Assembly: GCA_963682055.1 (NCBI GenBank)
Contig: OY821751.1
Location: 6,572,001 to 6,636,000, forward strand
Reading direction: 5' to 3'
Length of the DNA stretch: 64,000 bases
Origin: Primula veris
Taxonomy: Eukaryota; Streptophyta; Magnoliopsida; Ericales; Primulaceae
In this document: positions 22,818 to 34,730 of the stretch, piece after piece
Position numbering within the stretch: position 1 is the stretch's first letter
Layout of the letters: each line of letters opens with the position of its first letter
Position numbers and translations under genes: made by a program
Notes under the pieces: generated by a model
What the model was told of the DNA's origin: nothing
What the model saw: the letters and a program-made list of their open reading frames with translations, nothing else
Database searches by the model: none

Positions 22818-23620
22818 ATGGGAAAATTTTCCCAAATTCCGATCCGACTCGTGTCCCGACCCATATCCGATCCGAAATTTTTCGATCCGAAAATATCGGG
22901 TTTTGTCCCGATCCGACAAACTTCGGGATCGGATGACAATTTTGATTTCGTCGCGTGTCCCGACCCGACTCGATTTTTTAATTAATTTATAATTTATATT
23001 ATATAACATGTTTTTTTTTTTTATTTCAGTACTAAAATATAAATTAATTTATATTAAATACAAGTGATGAGAATCGAATACATGTAGTATACAATGTAAT
23101 CACTCTACCATATGAGATACAATGATTTTTGTTTCATATATTAGTTATAATTACATAAGTATAATATAAATTTATAATTTTGAATATATGAAACTATTAA
23201 AATAAAAAATATAATTAAATTAAAAAGTTATATTGTTAATTCAAAAAAGATAAATGATTATTATTTTCCGATTATAAAAATTATAATGATAATGTATCTC
23301 ATTTAGTATGATAATTGTTTCTTGTGTGAATAAAACTAAAAACTAAAATAATCTGATAAAAAAAGTATCGATTTTTTTTTATTATATGTTGTTTATACTT
23401 TTCAAATGAAAATTGTTATTAAAAAATGACGTTGTCGTAAAATAAAAAAAAATATGTCGGGAGATTCGGGATAAATCTATCCCGACCCTACGGGATCCCG
23501 AAAAAGTCGGGTTCCGACTTTTGTCGGGTCGGGGTCAGGATTTTTTTTTTATTTCCAAAAATAATCGAGTCAAAATATGAGTTAAATATTTACGGATCGA
23601 GTTCCGATGCTAACTCAATC
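22818..23620. mobile_element. Element with CGGGATC-rich inverted ends
   Basis: The left arm (22830-22980) and the right arm (23455-23555) are both rich in CCCGATCCGA / TCGGGATC / TCGGGTC words in opposite orientation, enclosing a very AT-rich core. Within the core, the minus strand at about 23110-23070 shows a TGGTAGAGTG..ATTCGATTC arrangement like a SINE head. No coding capacity seen. Confidence 0.45.
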
Positions 23621-25335
23621 CCTACATCGTGAAAATCTATATATTATATTCCTTCATTTGTTGTTCCCCATATCATACACGTTAATTAATAATCAATTCA
23701 CTTTGTATATAGTATTAAAAAAATCCCGAATATCTAACTCACATATGGCCAAAATCATTTTTATTTTTGTTTTGATCAGACGTTTTTTTTCTCTTTAATC
23801 AAATTATCTTTGAGACTAACATACTAGAATTGTAGCCAAAGACATCCATAGTCTTAACTTTAATTTATGTGGATCTATGTAATATGCACAACTGTGGCAA
23901 AAGTTCCAAATCAATGCGAGAATTATGTAAAAGTAGATATAAGCAAATAAACTTATTTAGACTATCAAGCAAATGAGAAGATTCATACAAAAAATGACAT
24001 ATTCATAATTCAGCAAATAAAATTTATCGTTTTGTATTGTACCTATCGTGTTGTGTCGGGATCACGTGACCGTGTATGTGCTACATAGCGAAACCCTAGT
24101 TATATGCATATAACCAAGCCCCAATTATATGCATACATAGCCAAGCCCCAATTATATGCACTAGTCATGTTGTGTCAAAGTATTAGTTATATACATTTTC
24201 TTTAGATTCAAATTCATATGAGTTTAGTCTGTTCCCATTATAAAAAAATACATCTATTATTATAATAGAAGAAAAAAATTTCTGTTTAAGACATATAAAA
24301 CAATGTAGTGTTAAAAGAATTGTGTTAATTTGAATATAGATATACTCATTTTTATGTAAGAGATAATAAACAAATGTAGTTTGAATATTAAGTAACTGAG
24401 GGAGATGGAAAAAAAAACGTCTAATCCTCATAGAACGTAATGAATTTGAAGTGGACATTTATGTTTAATATGGGTTCTAAGAGCATTCACATCAATTTAT
24501 TCAAAATTATTGTTAAATAAGAAGTTAAAAGCATAATTTTTTTATATTTAAAGAGTCACTTAACTTTTACTTAATTACTTTTTCAATCTGTTCAAATCAA
24601 TCTCTCTATTAATATTTTATTACTTTTTTATTATCTTTTAATATTTAATTTATTTTTTGTGTTCAAAGAATAAATGGATGAAATTGAGATCCAAAATAAT
24701 ATTATTTTTTTATATTGAAGAGGAGAACCATACTCTCCATTTATAATGAGTGATAATGATACTCATAAAATAGAGAGTTTTATTTGATGTTGATGTGAAT
24801 TGTTTTTTACAAGTAAACTCTTCAAATTTAAACAATGTTTGATTTTACAGAGTGTTATGTGAATGTTTGAACACATTTGATATGGGCAACGATAAAGGAA
24901 GGAATATAAAACTAGTAATCGTGCCCCACGCTTTGCGTGTGAGACGCGTAATGCGATAAAATTTAAAAAATAAGTGTAGTTATGATACATATATTTGGAG
25001 AATAAAAAAAGTTAAAAGTACAAGATGAGAAGACTAAAAAAAATTTTGAGAGCTTAAATAGGGATAAAAAGTGTTATTAGTTATTACTTTTTCTCTATTT
25101 TTTATGAGAATATGGTATTGTGGTAATTAATAAAAAAATGTAAAAGTATTTTTGAAAAAAAATGGTAAAATTTGACAGACTCAAAAAATCTTAGATTGAC
25201 TTATTATAATAGTATAGATAAATGTCCACCATCGGATCTTATTAAAAAGATACATGTGACAATACATAATTTAACCTCCGGAGTATTATGGAGGAAAAAA
25301 CTCTGGAGGTGAGTGAGTTGTGTGTATTGATCTCA

Positions 25336-25905
25336 ATCATAACTCAATTCGTAAAATAAATGGTAGGACGGATTTATATGAGTTGGTAAAATTTAAATCT
25401 CAAACCAACCCAAATCGTTACAATTAAAACTGCAACCCAACCCGGAAAATGAATTGCGGGTTGGAAATGATTGGTTTTAGATTGATTCTTAAATTTTTAT
25501 TTTGGTAATTTATTTTTCATAGTTTGTATGATTAACCTAAATTTTAAAATAAATTAAAATTTTCAAATAGAAATATAAATTAAAATCAATCAAAATACGT
25601 TTAAAACATTCGCGAAAAAGTAACAAAACTGACATACAACAAGAATGGAAGGTGGAAGATTGATATCATAAAATACACACAATTTATATATAAATTTATA
25701 TATTTGTAATTATATATATTACGGTTCAAACGGTTGGGGAGGATTAACCGCCGGTTTTTTAATCTCAACTCTAACCCAACCCGCAAAATATATAGCGGAT
25801 TGGGGCGGAACGGATAGATTTTTTTTTGGACATTCAACCCGATCCAATTCGTACGGATTGGGTTACGGGTTGGGTTTACGGATTTTTTATCCACCACTAA
25901 TCCAA
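25336..25905 (+). mobile_element. Non-autonomous repeat, copy 1 (CCAACCC / GGGTTGG ends)
   Basis: This 570-bp segment starts with ACTCAATTCGTAAAATAAAT and CCAACCC repeats and ends in CAACCCGATCC..GGGTTGGG. Its centre (AACCTAAATTTTAAAATAAA, AATCAATCAAAATACGTTTA) is matched in the same orientation at 32.6-33.15 kb. The two copies are therefore one dispersed repeat family. Alternating ACCC/GGGT ends suggest a hAT-like MITE; no transposase is encoded. Confidence 0.65.
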
Positions 25906-26929
25906 ATGATTTATGTTGATGTCACCAAATCAATTCTGAGTTTAAGAAAAAAAAATCATTTCATTCATGAGACTAAATATCCAAATTATTCTATCTTTTA
26001 AACGTGTCATCTGATATAATGAACGTACCTATTGTTGTATTGCAGGTCAGTTTGATCATTTAGTCCAATATTGCATTCTATCATAGATTCTGAAACATAA
26101 ATCATCATTTTACTGATTTTAATCCCAAGAATTTCGAATAGTGACGAATACCATACGATCCTTTTCCCTCTTGAGAATTCTAAGACATTTCACATGAAAT
26201 AGTTATCAATCTGATAATTTAGTTATACTTTTTAAATTTTGAGTCAATTGAACTGCACCTTGACTAATTAGACATAAAGATAGTTTACTAGTATAATTAT
26301 TTTGATGTTAACAAGAGAATACTTAATTACCCGTGTCATTTTCAAATCTGTCGGTGACAGGCTCCACCGCTCCAGTATAGCACGAAGATCGGAAGATCTT
26401 TGACGACTAATTCAGTATGGCACATTTCAATTTTGTTAACATTGATGAATTTTTATATGCAGGGTCGGCCTAAGAAACCATCTGACAGAATGGCAAATGA
26501 GAAGTAGAGTAGTAAAACATTCCAAGTCGGAACATTTTGAAACTAAACCAATGAGTAATACTCGGTACAATATATAAAGTAAGACACAACTTTTTTGGAA
26601 TCAAGTAAAACATGACACTAATACATACAAGTAGCGATATCCAAAAAGATAAAAGCAAAACGCAGTTCAACATTCACTCTGGAAAACAAAAAAGAAGAAC
26701 GAAAAATAAAATCAAGCTCGAAAGAATCTTGCCAATTAGATGGCCCAGTAGCATAAGTTTCCAATATTGTCCTCTATCGCTCGCCTTCATCAAGTGTTGT
26801 ATCAACCGGTCTCAAGAGATCAGTCTATAGACTTCTCAAAGAACAAAATAAATGATTCGAAGTATACATATGTATAAAAATTACAGATAACTGAGATAAG
26901 TAAATAATCTTTTGATACAACTACAAATA

Positions 26930-29900
26930 TTATTTTTGCCAGGGCTTGACAGTGAAAAGGACTATAAACAAGACAATGAGTAGTAGTATAATGATGGCAA
27001 TGCAAGTCCATTTTCGGGAGTTCTTCTGGTGCTTACGTGCTACCTGGAGCTGTTGAGCGCCAGATTGGACAAATGAGCTGGCACGGTTGAGCTGAGACTC
27101 GATATCGTCGATTTGTTGCCCTTGTGCTTGAACTAAGACCGCCATGTCTAGGAACACTTGGTGGAGCTCCTTCAAGTTCCTTTCCATCTCTTTAACGCCC
27201 TCGTGCCTCTCTTGTATCTCCATAATCGTGTCCATTATTTTACCTTTTAAAACAATCTCATCATATTTAGTACATCATTTCAAAGATTTGGAAGTTTACG
27301 GATTAAGAATGCTAAGAAAGATCTATCAGATGAAACTTTTAGATGGAGTAGTAACACTGTACCAACTTAAAAACATGGTTGTTACTTGTTCGAAGTTAAC
27401 AATATTTTGATGTAAAATCAGTCCACTTTCATTTCTTTTGAAGACTATGCAATACGGCAAACTTGTGATATCTGCTTGGAATAAATTTTTACTTGAATTT
27501 TTCCCAATCCAAGAAATAACATGAACTTAACGTGATACGTACCCTTGTTTTTTCAAAAGCAAAGTACAATTATGCAACTAATTTTTTGTCTAACAACAGT
27601 GTATTATACACGTAATTCTTTAAGCGCACAAATTGACTAGTTTTTATTTGGCAATCAACTGTGATAACTTTAAGTTGCATCAATATTATAAAACCTTATC
27701 AGTAATTAACGAGAAACAATCATGAATTTCATTTCTTTGTACTCTTTAATTAGCTTTTATTATCTCTACAGACCAACAAAAGATGAAATATGTTGTTACA
27801 CGTGATAGAGCATTTAGCTGTATCATCTAAGAAGTCACTTTATTTTTCTTGATTTCTAATCCAAAACTCTTAAAAAAATGACTTTAAAAGGGGTTTTGAC
27901 CTCTGGAATATAGGCAAATTATGTAACATCTTCACTCTCGTTTCTTTTGGGAGAACAAACAATTACAATACCACAACTTGAATGGTTTTTATTTGACAAT
28001 AGTAAGTTGCATCAATATATAAACCAGCTAAGATCTTATCAATAATAAACTAGAAACAAACAGGAAATTCATTTCATTGTACTCTTTGGTAGGGTTTATT
28101 ATCTTTATAGACCAACAAAAGATGAAATATGTTGTTACACATGATAGAGCATTCATATCATCTAAGAAGTTTTTTTTTTTTAAATTCTAACCCCAAAAGC
28201 TAAAAAAACTTAAGTTGCAGCATCGCTTGTTTTTTTTCTAGTCACAAATAAACCAGCTTAGACCTATGACCAAACAAATCTGAAATGTGAAACAACCATG
28301 AATCACATTTTCATTATTCCTTTCCATGAAATTTTTATCTCTACACACTTAAAATCAAGAGGATTCATGTTGTTATAAGTGGTGGAGAGTTTGTCTGATT
28401 TGCTTAAAAGCTGAATTGGTTTTGTCTCAGTTGAACACTGCTTTCAGTAAACTTACTTCTAAGCTTAGAACTTAGAAGCTACAGCCAAACAAACCACGAA
28501 TCTGAAAATAAACAGTATAAAACATATACCTCTTCCTTGTTCCTGAATAGCTTTCTGCAAGAACCCTTCGCTCTCGCCAGTCTCAATCAAACGATCAATA
28601 GTCTCCTCATCCGCGTTCTCTCCAGTTACCGTATAAAACCTTCTCTGTACAGTCTCTTTATACTCTCTCCCAATTCTACCCCTCAGATCACCGAACCCTT
28701 CCATTGACTCTTGCAATTTTTTCCTCAGACCGCTCACAACGGAAGTCCTTGTTCGGTCGGACGAGCTCCCTGGCCCGCAACCTGGTTGGCTACGATTAGC
28801 AGCGTTTGATCGATCCAATGCTTCTAGCCGAACTTTGATCACCTGTATTCGAATGTAATATTAATTAGAGTACATTATATTAAGTTGTCCTCATATCAAG
28901 ATACGAGATTGATTACAAAAATTGATATTTAGTTTCTAGAAATGTTTGTTACCTATTAGATCTCTTTGGATGGTATGAGTTCTGGGAATCCTTTAATTAT
29001 ATAATCCTGCTCAACTTATGTTAGTCATTTAGTCTATGTAGAGGTTTATGATTATATGGAAAAAATCTTTTTATCGTCATTTAGATGGACTTTGAGAACC
29101 TTTATTAAGATTGATAAGAAAAGAATTAGATCAGTTTCTATAAATGTTTTTAGTAAAACATAAATTTTCTGTAGAGAATTCTAATCTGTACTTCTTGAAG
29201 ACTGAGAACACTTTATTTCAATAGGTCAAGCATTCATGTTAGAAGATTTCTTGCAGTTATTGGCAAATAAGCTGGATTATTTTAGCTTAAGAGAAAAAAG
29301 TAAGTTCGTCCAGCTTAAAGCTTTTAGCTTTCTCAAGTATAAATAAATAGGCAAAGAAAACCTCAGCTTCTAAACTGGTCAACCTGATGCAATCCGGCTT
29401 TTAAGCAAAAAACAAATGAGCTAAAAAGCTACAACCAAGCAATGCCCAAATTAGAGGTCACAAATTTGAGTATAATGTAGTAAGTGAGTTTATGAACATT
29501 GCTGTTTCCGACTTTGAACTTGTATTACATTTTCTAGGAACTCTACCATAGGATAGTTTGTAAACAGAACATCCCCTAAGCAATCTAGGAATCTCTTGTC
29601 AAAAATATCTTTTTTGTTCACATATATTATGCTCCTAAGTTCCATTAATTTGAGAAAATTTACTTCTTTTAACTTAAGACAAAAAGTCAGAAACATGTGC
29701 CCTATTAATCTGATTCTTAGCAAAACTTGTGAAAATCACTCAATTTCTATACTACATCAAAGGTTGAGACTCTAAGTAAACAAGTACAAACTTCAGTCTT
29801 CAGAACCATAATCAAACATGTACAAAAGGCCGCGGCACTAAATTGATACTTAATAAATAAATCACGATAATTTTATCTTCTTTATGCTTCCTCTCTATCT

Positions 29901-30754
29901 CAATAAATATTTTTCCAAAATCGAATTTCTTAAGACATATAAATAATTGCAATCCAAATCGTCCAGAAAGTAACTGAAACTGCTAAATTCATTCAGTTTT
30001 TTTTTGTATGCTAAAGAGAGTAAAACTTAATTCAAAAAACGGAAGACTACTTGGTGAAATACCAAGTGTTCACTAACGCACAAGTTTGCCTTACAAAAAG
30101 GTCGTATCTAAATTGCCGTTGTTAGAGTTATATTATCCCACATCGATGTAATATCGATCAAGTCTGTGGTTTATAAAGAGTTTCCATACTTAATATTACG
30201 AGGCCTTTTAATGGTAAATGAATATGGATTCTAACATGGTATCAGAGCGGGTCATTAATGTTGGGCCTCACCTCCACCCGTTTATTATATCCGCTCGTTG
30301 AATAAAGAGTTTCCATCCTTACCATTACGAGGCCTTTTAATGGTAAAGGAATATGTTAAATTACCCTATGTGATCTATTTTTATTAAGCAATCTGCGGAT
30401 AAAAGATTTTTGCAAACCAGAATTGCACGTGATTTCACACCAGATGATTAATAGGTAAGTAAATGAGCAAATAACCACCTTGGCCTTCTTTAGAGCGGAT
30501 GACACATCAGCGTCCATCCTAGACCGGAGAGACTTGACCGAGTTAGCATTATGCAAAGTCTTGGACTGCTCATGCGAGGATGATAGAGATTTCTGAACCG
30601 CTTCAAGAGATGATAAATCCTCCTTGATGGCTTCTACATCTTGAAAGAACCTGTCCAGGTTCACTCCACCGGTCGAGGACATCTGAACAGTCCCTTCCGG
30701 CGCTGTTTCATCGGTTCTGAACCTGGAAAACGAACCGGAAAACAAATCGTTCAT
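26930..30754 (-). CDS. Plasma-membrane Qa-SNARE (syntaxin, SYP12 clade), 3 exons
   Basis: Syntaxin that in this clade drives secretory-vesicle fusion at the plasma membrane with SNAP33- and VAMP72-type partners. Exons on the minus strand: 30479-30754, 28530-28842 and 26930-27243. Junctions are GT..AG, phases fit, and the product is 300 residues. It starts [13 protein letters not shown], a signature shared with SYP121/SYP122. Residues about 30-150 form the Habc bundle with [10 protein letters not shown] and [17 protein letters not shown]. The linker carries [12 protein letters not shown], and the SNARE motif (about 199-262) has the zero-layer Gln within [11 protein letters not shown]. One tail anchor ([19 protein letters not shown], about 275-295) is followed by only TVKPWQK. 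N-terminal and linker wording favour SYP121/122. The missing C-terminal Gly/Pro-rich tail gives a length like SYP123-125, so I leave the exact orthologue open. Confidence 0.94.
27560..28175. repeat. Tandem duplication in syntaxin intron 2
   Basis: Two related units of roughly 300 bp lie in intron 2. Both contain ACCAACAAAAGATGAAATAT followed by GTTGTTACACGTGATAGAGC or GTTGTTACACATGATAGAGC, then ATCATCTAAGAAG (first near 27772-27835, second near 28111-28170). A weaker third relative follows near 28255-28380. No coding content. Confidence 0.8.
30120..30353 (+). mobile_element. TRIM-like retroelement in syntaxin intron 1
   Basis: A 117-bp LTR-like segment (30120-30236) begins TGTTAGAG and ends CTAACA, and is followed at once by the primer-binding site TGGTATCAGAGC (30237-30248). 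After about 50 bases a partial second LTR appears (30298-30353), matching the first over AAAGAGTTTCCAT and ATTACGAGGCCTTTTAATGG. The tiny LTRs and absence of any coding region fit a terminal-repeat retrotransposon in miniature. It lies antisense inside intron 1, about 125 bp from the exon 1 donor. Confidence 0.8.
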
Positions 30755-30759
30755 TTTTT

Positions 30760-32590
30760 TATAAGAGGATTTTGGTTCTTGAGGAATTTGTGGATTTGAT
30801 TGGAAAGTTTTGAGGATTGCTAGGAATCAGGGGAAGGACTTGTCAACTAATATGGAGGAGAAGAAAGGACAAAAAGTCAACTGGAGTTGCTAAGGTTCTA
30901 GATTTTGAAAGTTTTGGTGTTTTGTGAATGCCATATCATCTCATGTTTTACCAGCAAAAATTATGTTAAAATTTAGTAACGCAGCTGTAAAAATAAAATT
31001 TTATTCAAAATCAGTAAAAAGTTTGAAAAAATTTCTATATTATCTTGACATATTGAAAAACAATTATATAAACCCGATATACTATTATTTAGGTGGGTCA
31101 ATCAATAGTTTTTTTAGTTTTAATTTTAAATTAATTTTATGTTATATATTTTTGGATTCATTAACGTATGTTATGTTTTTAGTATTTTTTAGTTTTAATT
31201 TAGAATTAATTTTAGAATATATATTTTTGGGTTCATTAATAAGTGTTAGTTTTTAGTATATGACACACCCAAAATAATAGTGGACTAAATTCACGATAGT
31301 GTTAATCGTTCGGTGTTCATTCCAAAATGTATTATTATTTAGGGTGTGTAAACCAATAAAATTTTCAGTTTAAATTTTGAATTAATTTTAGTATAAATAT
31401 TTTTGGTTTCATTAACATGTGTTAGGTTTTTAGTATTTTTTAATTTTAATTTTGAATTAATTTTAGTGTAGATATTTTTCGGTCCATTAATAACTGCTAT
31501 GTTTTTAGTATGTGACACACCCTAAATAATAATGGACTAAATTCACAGTAGTTTTAATAGTTAGATGTTTATTTCAAAATATTAAAATAAAAATCAAACA
31601 CACAAAATTTCACATTTTTACTGTCGAAAAATCAAGATAGGTCGAAAAATCAAAAATATTAAAATAATGTTATAGCCAATCCATTTTGTAGGCCTCTTGT
31701 ATGGAATTCTTATTGTGAACATAATAATACAGGAGAGTCATAACTACTTAGAACAATCATTTTGCTCTGGTATTATTTGATTATATACTATGCTTGTTAT
31801 CATGTTTCGTTTATAATTATTTATGTATTTTACGTTTATAATTATTTGTTCCGTTTTCATAAAGGTAAATAGATCTCAATTCTCAAATATGTTAGAGTTT
31901 GGTTTTATATTGTGTTTCAAGACTTTTTATTGGTTATATTATGATCGAAATTACATTTCCTTTTGTAATATTTTCTGCAAATATTGCTATTTTTTGCGCA
32001 TCAACACAAATGGGCGCTGAAATGTTATTATGATTGAAGTATGAAATTGTTAAAACTGACCTGCTGTTTACAAGATGAGGTGTGGATGATATTCTTTTAG
32101 TTTTAATGTATAACTTTTTAATTTGTAAGGCAAAATAGTACTTCGTTCCGTTTGTTTTGAATTATTGATAACTAAATGAAATATATAAAAAAGTTACCTT
32201 GTACAAAATGTAACATGTTGAACACGTTGCACATGCTACATCAATTGTTATCTTGTTAGTGATACAGAGGATAATATCTATTGGTAGGAAATGTACCCTG
32301 GCGGGTTGGTAAGTAATGAATAATACATCAATTAAATTTATATTCAATTAGAAACTTTGGAAAGTTTATTGCTATGACATATATATAAAGATGGTATAGG
32401 CATGACCGGTTATAATACAAATATACAATGACATGAAATTTCCAAGAAGCTCATGTTTACAGCATAACTGTAGAAGAGGTCAATAAAATGGTTCTTAATT
32501 TGTAAAAGCGAAATGATGGAACTATGTGTATTGTTTACAATGAAAATCAATAGTCCAAAATTATTGGTCTAACTGCAATTTTTTTGAGAG
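30760..32590. other. Upstream of syntaxin; duplicated AT-rich tract, no gene
   Basis: Directly upstream of the syntaxin ATG is its promoter and 5' UTR, without an obvious TATA box I would defend. From 31080 to 31540 a unit containing TTTTAGTTTTAATTT, GAATTAATTTTAG, ATATATTTTTGG and TTCATTAA recurs four times as an imperfect array. Pairs of these are separated by a conserved GACACACCCAAAATAATA..GGACTAAATTCAC sequence (31262 and 31514). The rest is AT-rich without recognisable genes. Confidence 0.55.
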
Positions 32591-33185
32591 GCTTTTGTGG
32601 AGGGGTGGGTACGGGACTTATTATGATGAATTAACCTCAATTCTAATCAAACTTGTAAAAAAAATTGCGTGACGGATTGGGACGAATCGTTAAATATTAA
32701 ATCTCAATCCAACTCAATCTAATGCAAACCGTTACAATTAAAAGTTCAACTCAACCCAACCCAAAACGCAAAATAAATTACGGGTTAGATTTTGGTTGAT
32801 TCTTACATATTCATTTTGATCCTTTATTTTTCATAGTTTGCATAATCAACCTAAATTTTAAAATAAATTGAATCTTTTAAACAGAAATACAAATTAAAAT
32901 CAATCAAAATACGTTTATAGCATTCATAAAACAAAAATAAATTTAATAAGAGCGGGGTTAGTATATTGAAATACACACAATATATATATGTTATATTGCG
33001 GGTTGAAGCGGGTTGGGACGGATTAACCCGCGGTTTGAAAACTCCAATCCTAACCCAACCCGTAAAATATATAACGGATTGGGACGGAACGAAATGATTT
33101 TTTTTTATACACTCAACCCGCCCCAATCCACACAACTTGAGTTTGCAGATTTTTTGCCCGGTCCGAGAATAAAGTTGGCTTCATC
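32590..33185 (+). mobile_element. Non-autonomous repeat, copy 2 (CCAACCC / GGGTTGG ends)
   Basis: It matches the element at 25.34-25.90 kb in the same orientation. Shared words include TTTTTCATAGTTTG, AACCTAAATTTTAAAATAAA, AAATTAAAATCAATCAAAAT and ATATAACGGATTGGGACGGAA-like ends. Differences are scattered, so neither copy is recent. No coding capacity. Confidence 0.65.
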
Positions 33186-33189
33186 TCAA

Positions 33190-34209
33190 GAAAAAGAAAT
33201 CAGCGTTAAGCTCATCAACCAAATATTCTGAAACTTATAACTAGAAAAGAAAATAATTTAATTTAAGCTTTTAAGCTGCAATTTTATTTTATTTTCCTGT
33301 ATATACGTGTATTAATGTATACTTGTAAATTAAGCAGAGGTTTTGATCACTTCTCAATATAAACTGTTTCAATAAACTTAAAATCTACTGGAACATCCGA
33401 CTCTGGTGGATTAATAGAGTTATTTAATCCTTAATACAGTTATTTAGGTCTGTAAAAACACAGCTTGTACATACACAGAATTCGTGTTATCGCACAGCTT
33501 TTTAACCTGCCCAGTGACTGCCCTCACTATCATCACCGATTACATCAGGAGAAATTGCAGATGCAAAGGACTAAAGTTCCCATATCTACGGTTACTTCCT
33601 GTCTAAATTTCGGTAAAAGCCTTAATTTGGTTCAGTACTTGCGGTATTTAGCGATAGCCACAAATATTTATGGTTATATTTGAAGAGTATGAAAAGCATG
33701 TAGTACTTATTGTTAGACGCTAGTGGTTATGGTAGTTTGATAGCCATTACAAGATTTCTTATTAATGCAAATTAAACGTTATGATTAATAAAGAAAAACT
33801 TAATCCAATCACTAAGAGATATCTTACAGCCGTGCAAAAAAAAAATGATCAAAAAATTTCATTGTAAATTTCTGTCAAGCGGATGTTCCGGACTAATGCA
33901 AATAAACGCAAAATAACCATAGTCATACTTGAGTGATTTCGCTGAATTTATAAGCTAGTAGCTTCTTCAAACTTATAAGTTCTAGCTTTCAAGTCATGTA
34001 AAAAGGAAAAAAAGGTTGTCCTAGAGCTGACCAATCAAACGCAGCAAAAGTTAGAAGAAAAGAAAAGTAACTATAATCAAACAAAAGAAAAGAAATATAG
34101 AGCTCCAAAGAGGTATCATACAGTACTTAAAAGAAATTACAGAAAGCAAATGTAGCAATATTCCAAGTCAAGACCTCATACAACATACTAAACCCTTACA
34201 AGTTTCAGG
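33190..34209. other. Intergenic, no gene seen
   Basis: About 1 kb between a dispersed repeat and the SINE downstream of the NF-YA gene. It contains AT-rich sequence and hAT-MITE-like words (TATAAGCTAGTAGCTTCTTCAAACTTATAAG, 33950-33980 region). I see no gene, RNA or strong regulatory motif. Confidence 0.45.
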
Positions 34210-34221
34210 TCCAAATTCAAA

Positions 34222-34406
34222 AGGGCAAACCCAGTGCTAAAGCTTCCGCTATGTGTGGGGTCCGGGGAGGAGCCAGGCCTCTTTAGGCCTGATGTAGACA
34301 GCATTCCTTGCATATCTGCAAGAGGCTGCCTACCACAACTCGAACCCGTGACCTCCAGGTCACATGGCAGCAACTTTATCATTGCGCCAAGGCTCACCCT
34401 CTTAGA
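34222..34406 (-). mobile_element. Au-type SINE downstream of NF-YA
   Basis: Read on the minus strand it begins near GGTGAGCCTTGGCGCAATGA, an A box, and continues through GTCACGGGTTCGAG, a B box (GGTTCGAG). It then has CAGCCTCTTGCAGA, CCCGGACCCCAC and ends GGGTTTGCCCTTTT. These are the landmarks of the Au SINE family found widely in angiosperms, including its short T-rich end. It is flanked by a near-perfect 12-bp direct repeat, TCCAAATTCAAA (34210-34221) and TCCAGATTCAAA (34407-34418), as expected for target-site duplication. It lies in the same orientation as the NF-YA gene, about 325 bp past its stop codon. Confidence 0.9.
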
Positions 34407-34610
34407 TCCAGATTCAAAGCAAACACAAAAAAATAAATGCAAAACTTCGAGTTCACAAGCAAGACACGCTCGTGGCGTTATTCAAACGTGGGAAAACCCG
34501 TAACACTAGTTTATACATGTGTAAAAAACATACATTTTTATCTGCACGAAAACCATTAGTGACCGCTCCACTGCAAAGTGAAATGGTAAAAAACAGCCTT
34601 GAAATGCAGA

Positions 34611-34631
34611 GAGCCAAGAATGAGTTGCCTA
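34611..34631 (-). promoter_or_regulatory. miR169-type target site in NF-YA 3' UTR
   Basis: On the plus strand these 21 bases read GAGCCAAGAATGAGTTGCCT plus A. This is nearly the miR169 sequence itself (family core AGCCAAG-R-ATGA-x-TTGCC), so the NF-YA transcript, from the minus strand, is complementary to miR169. The mismatch falls at miRNA position 14, where known NF-YA targets also tolerate one. The site is about 100 nt after the stop codon, the usual place for miR169 sites in plant NF-YA mRNAs. Confidence 0.88.
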
Positions 34632-34730
34632 TCAACCAAACGCGAGAGAGGTTTAATTTCTCCGTTTGGTTGAACCGAGGGGTAGGGTAATGTGATCATA
34701 TCTTTCGACACAAAACCCTATTTTACCCCT

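Larger units (their letters stand above)
17134..26800. other. Intergenic region with transposon remnants, no coding gene
   Basis: No coding gene found over about 9.7 kb. Part of it near the left may be the leader intron and 5' UTR of the BTB gene. Words such as AAATAAGCTG..TTTTTAGCTT, TTGTTTGGAT and CCAAACGGGCC at 17.26-17.40, 19.60-19.93 and 20.03-20.10 kb mark decayed hAT-type MITEs. Other contents (SINE, element pairs, Stowaway-like ends) are listed separately. Short open frames here are AT-rich and not convincing. Confidence 0.5.

Noticed and set aside
30237..30248. Initiator tRNA-Met fragment
   Set aside because: TGGTATCAGAGC follows an LTR end directly, so it is a primer-binding site, not part of a tRNA gene.
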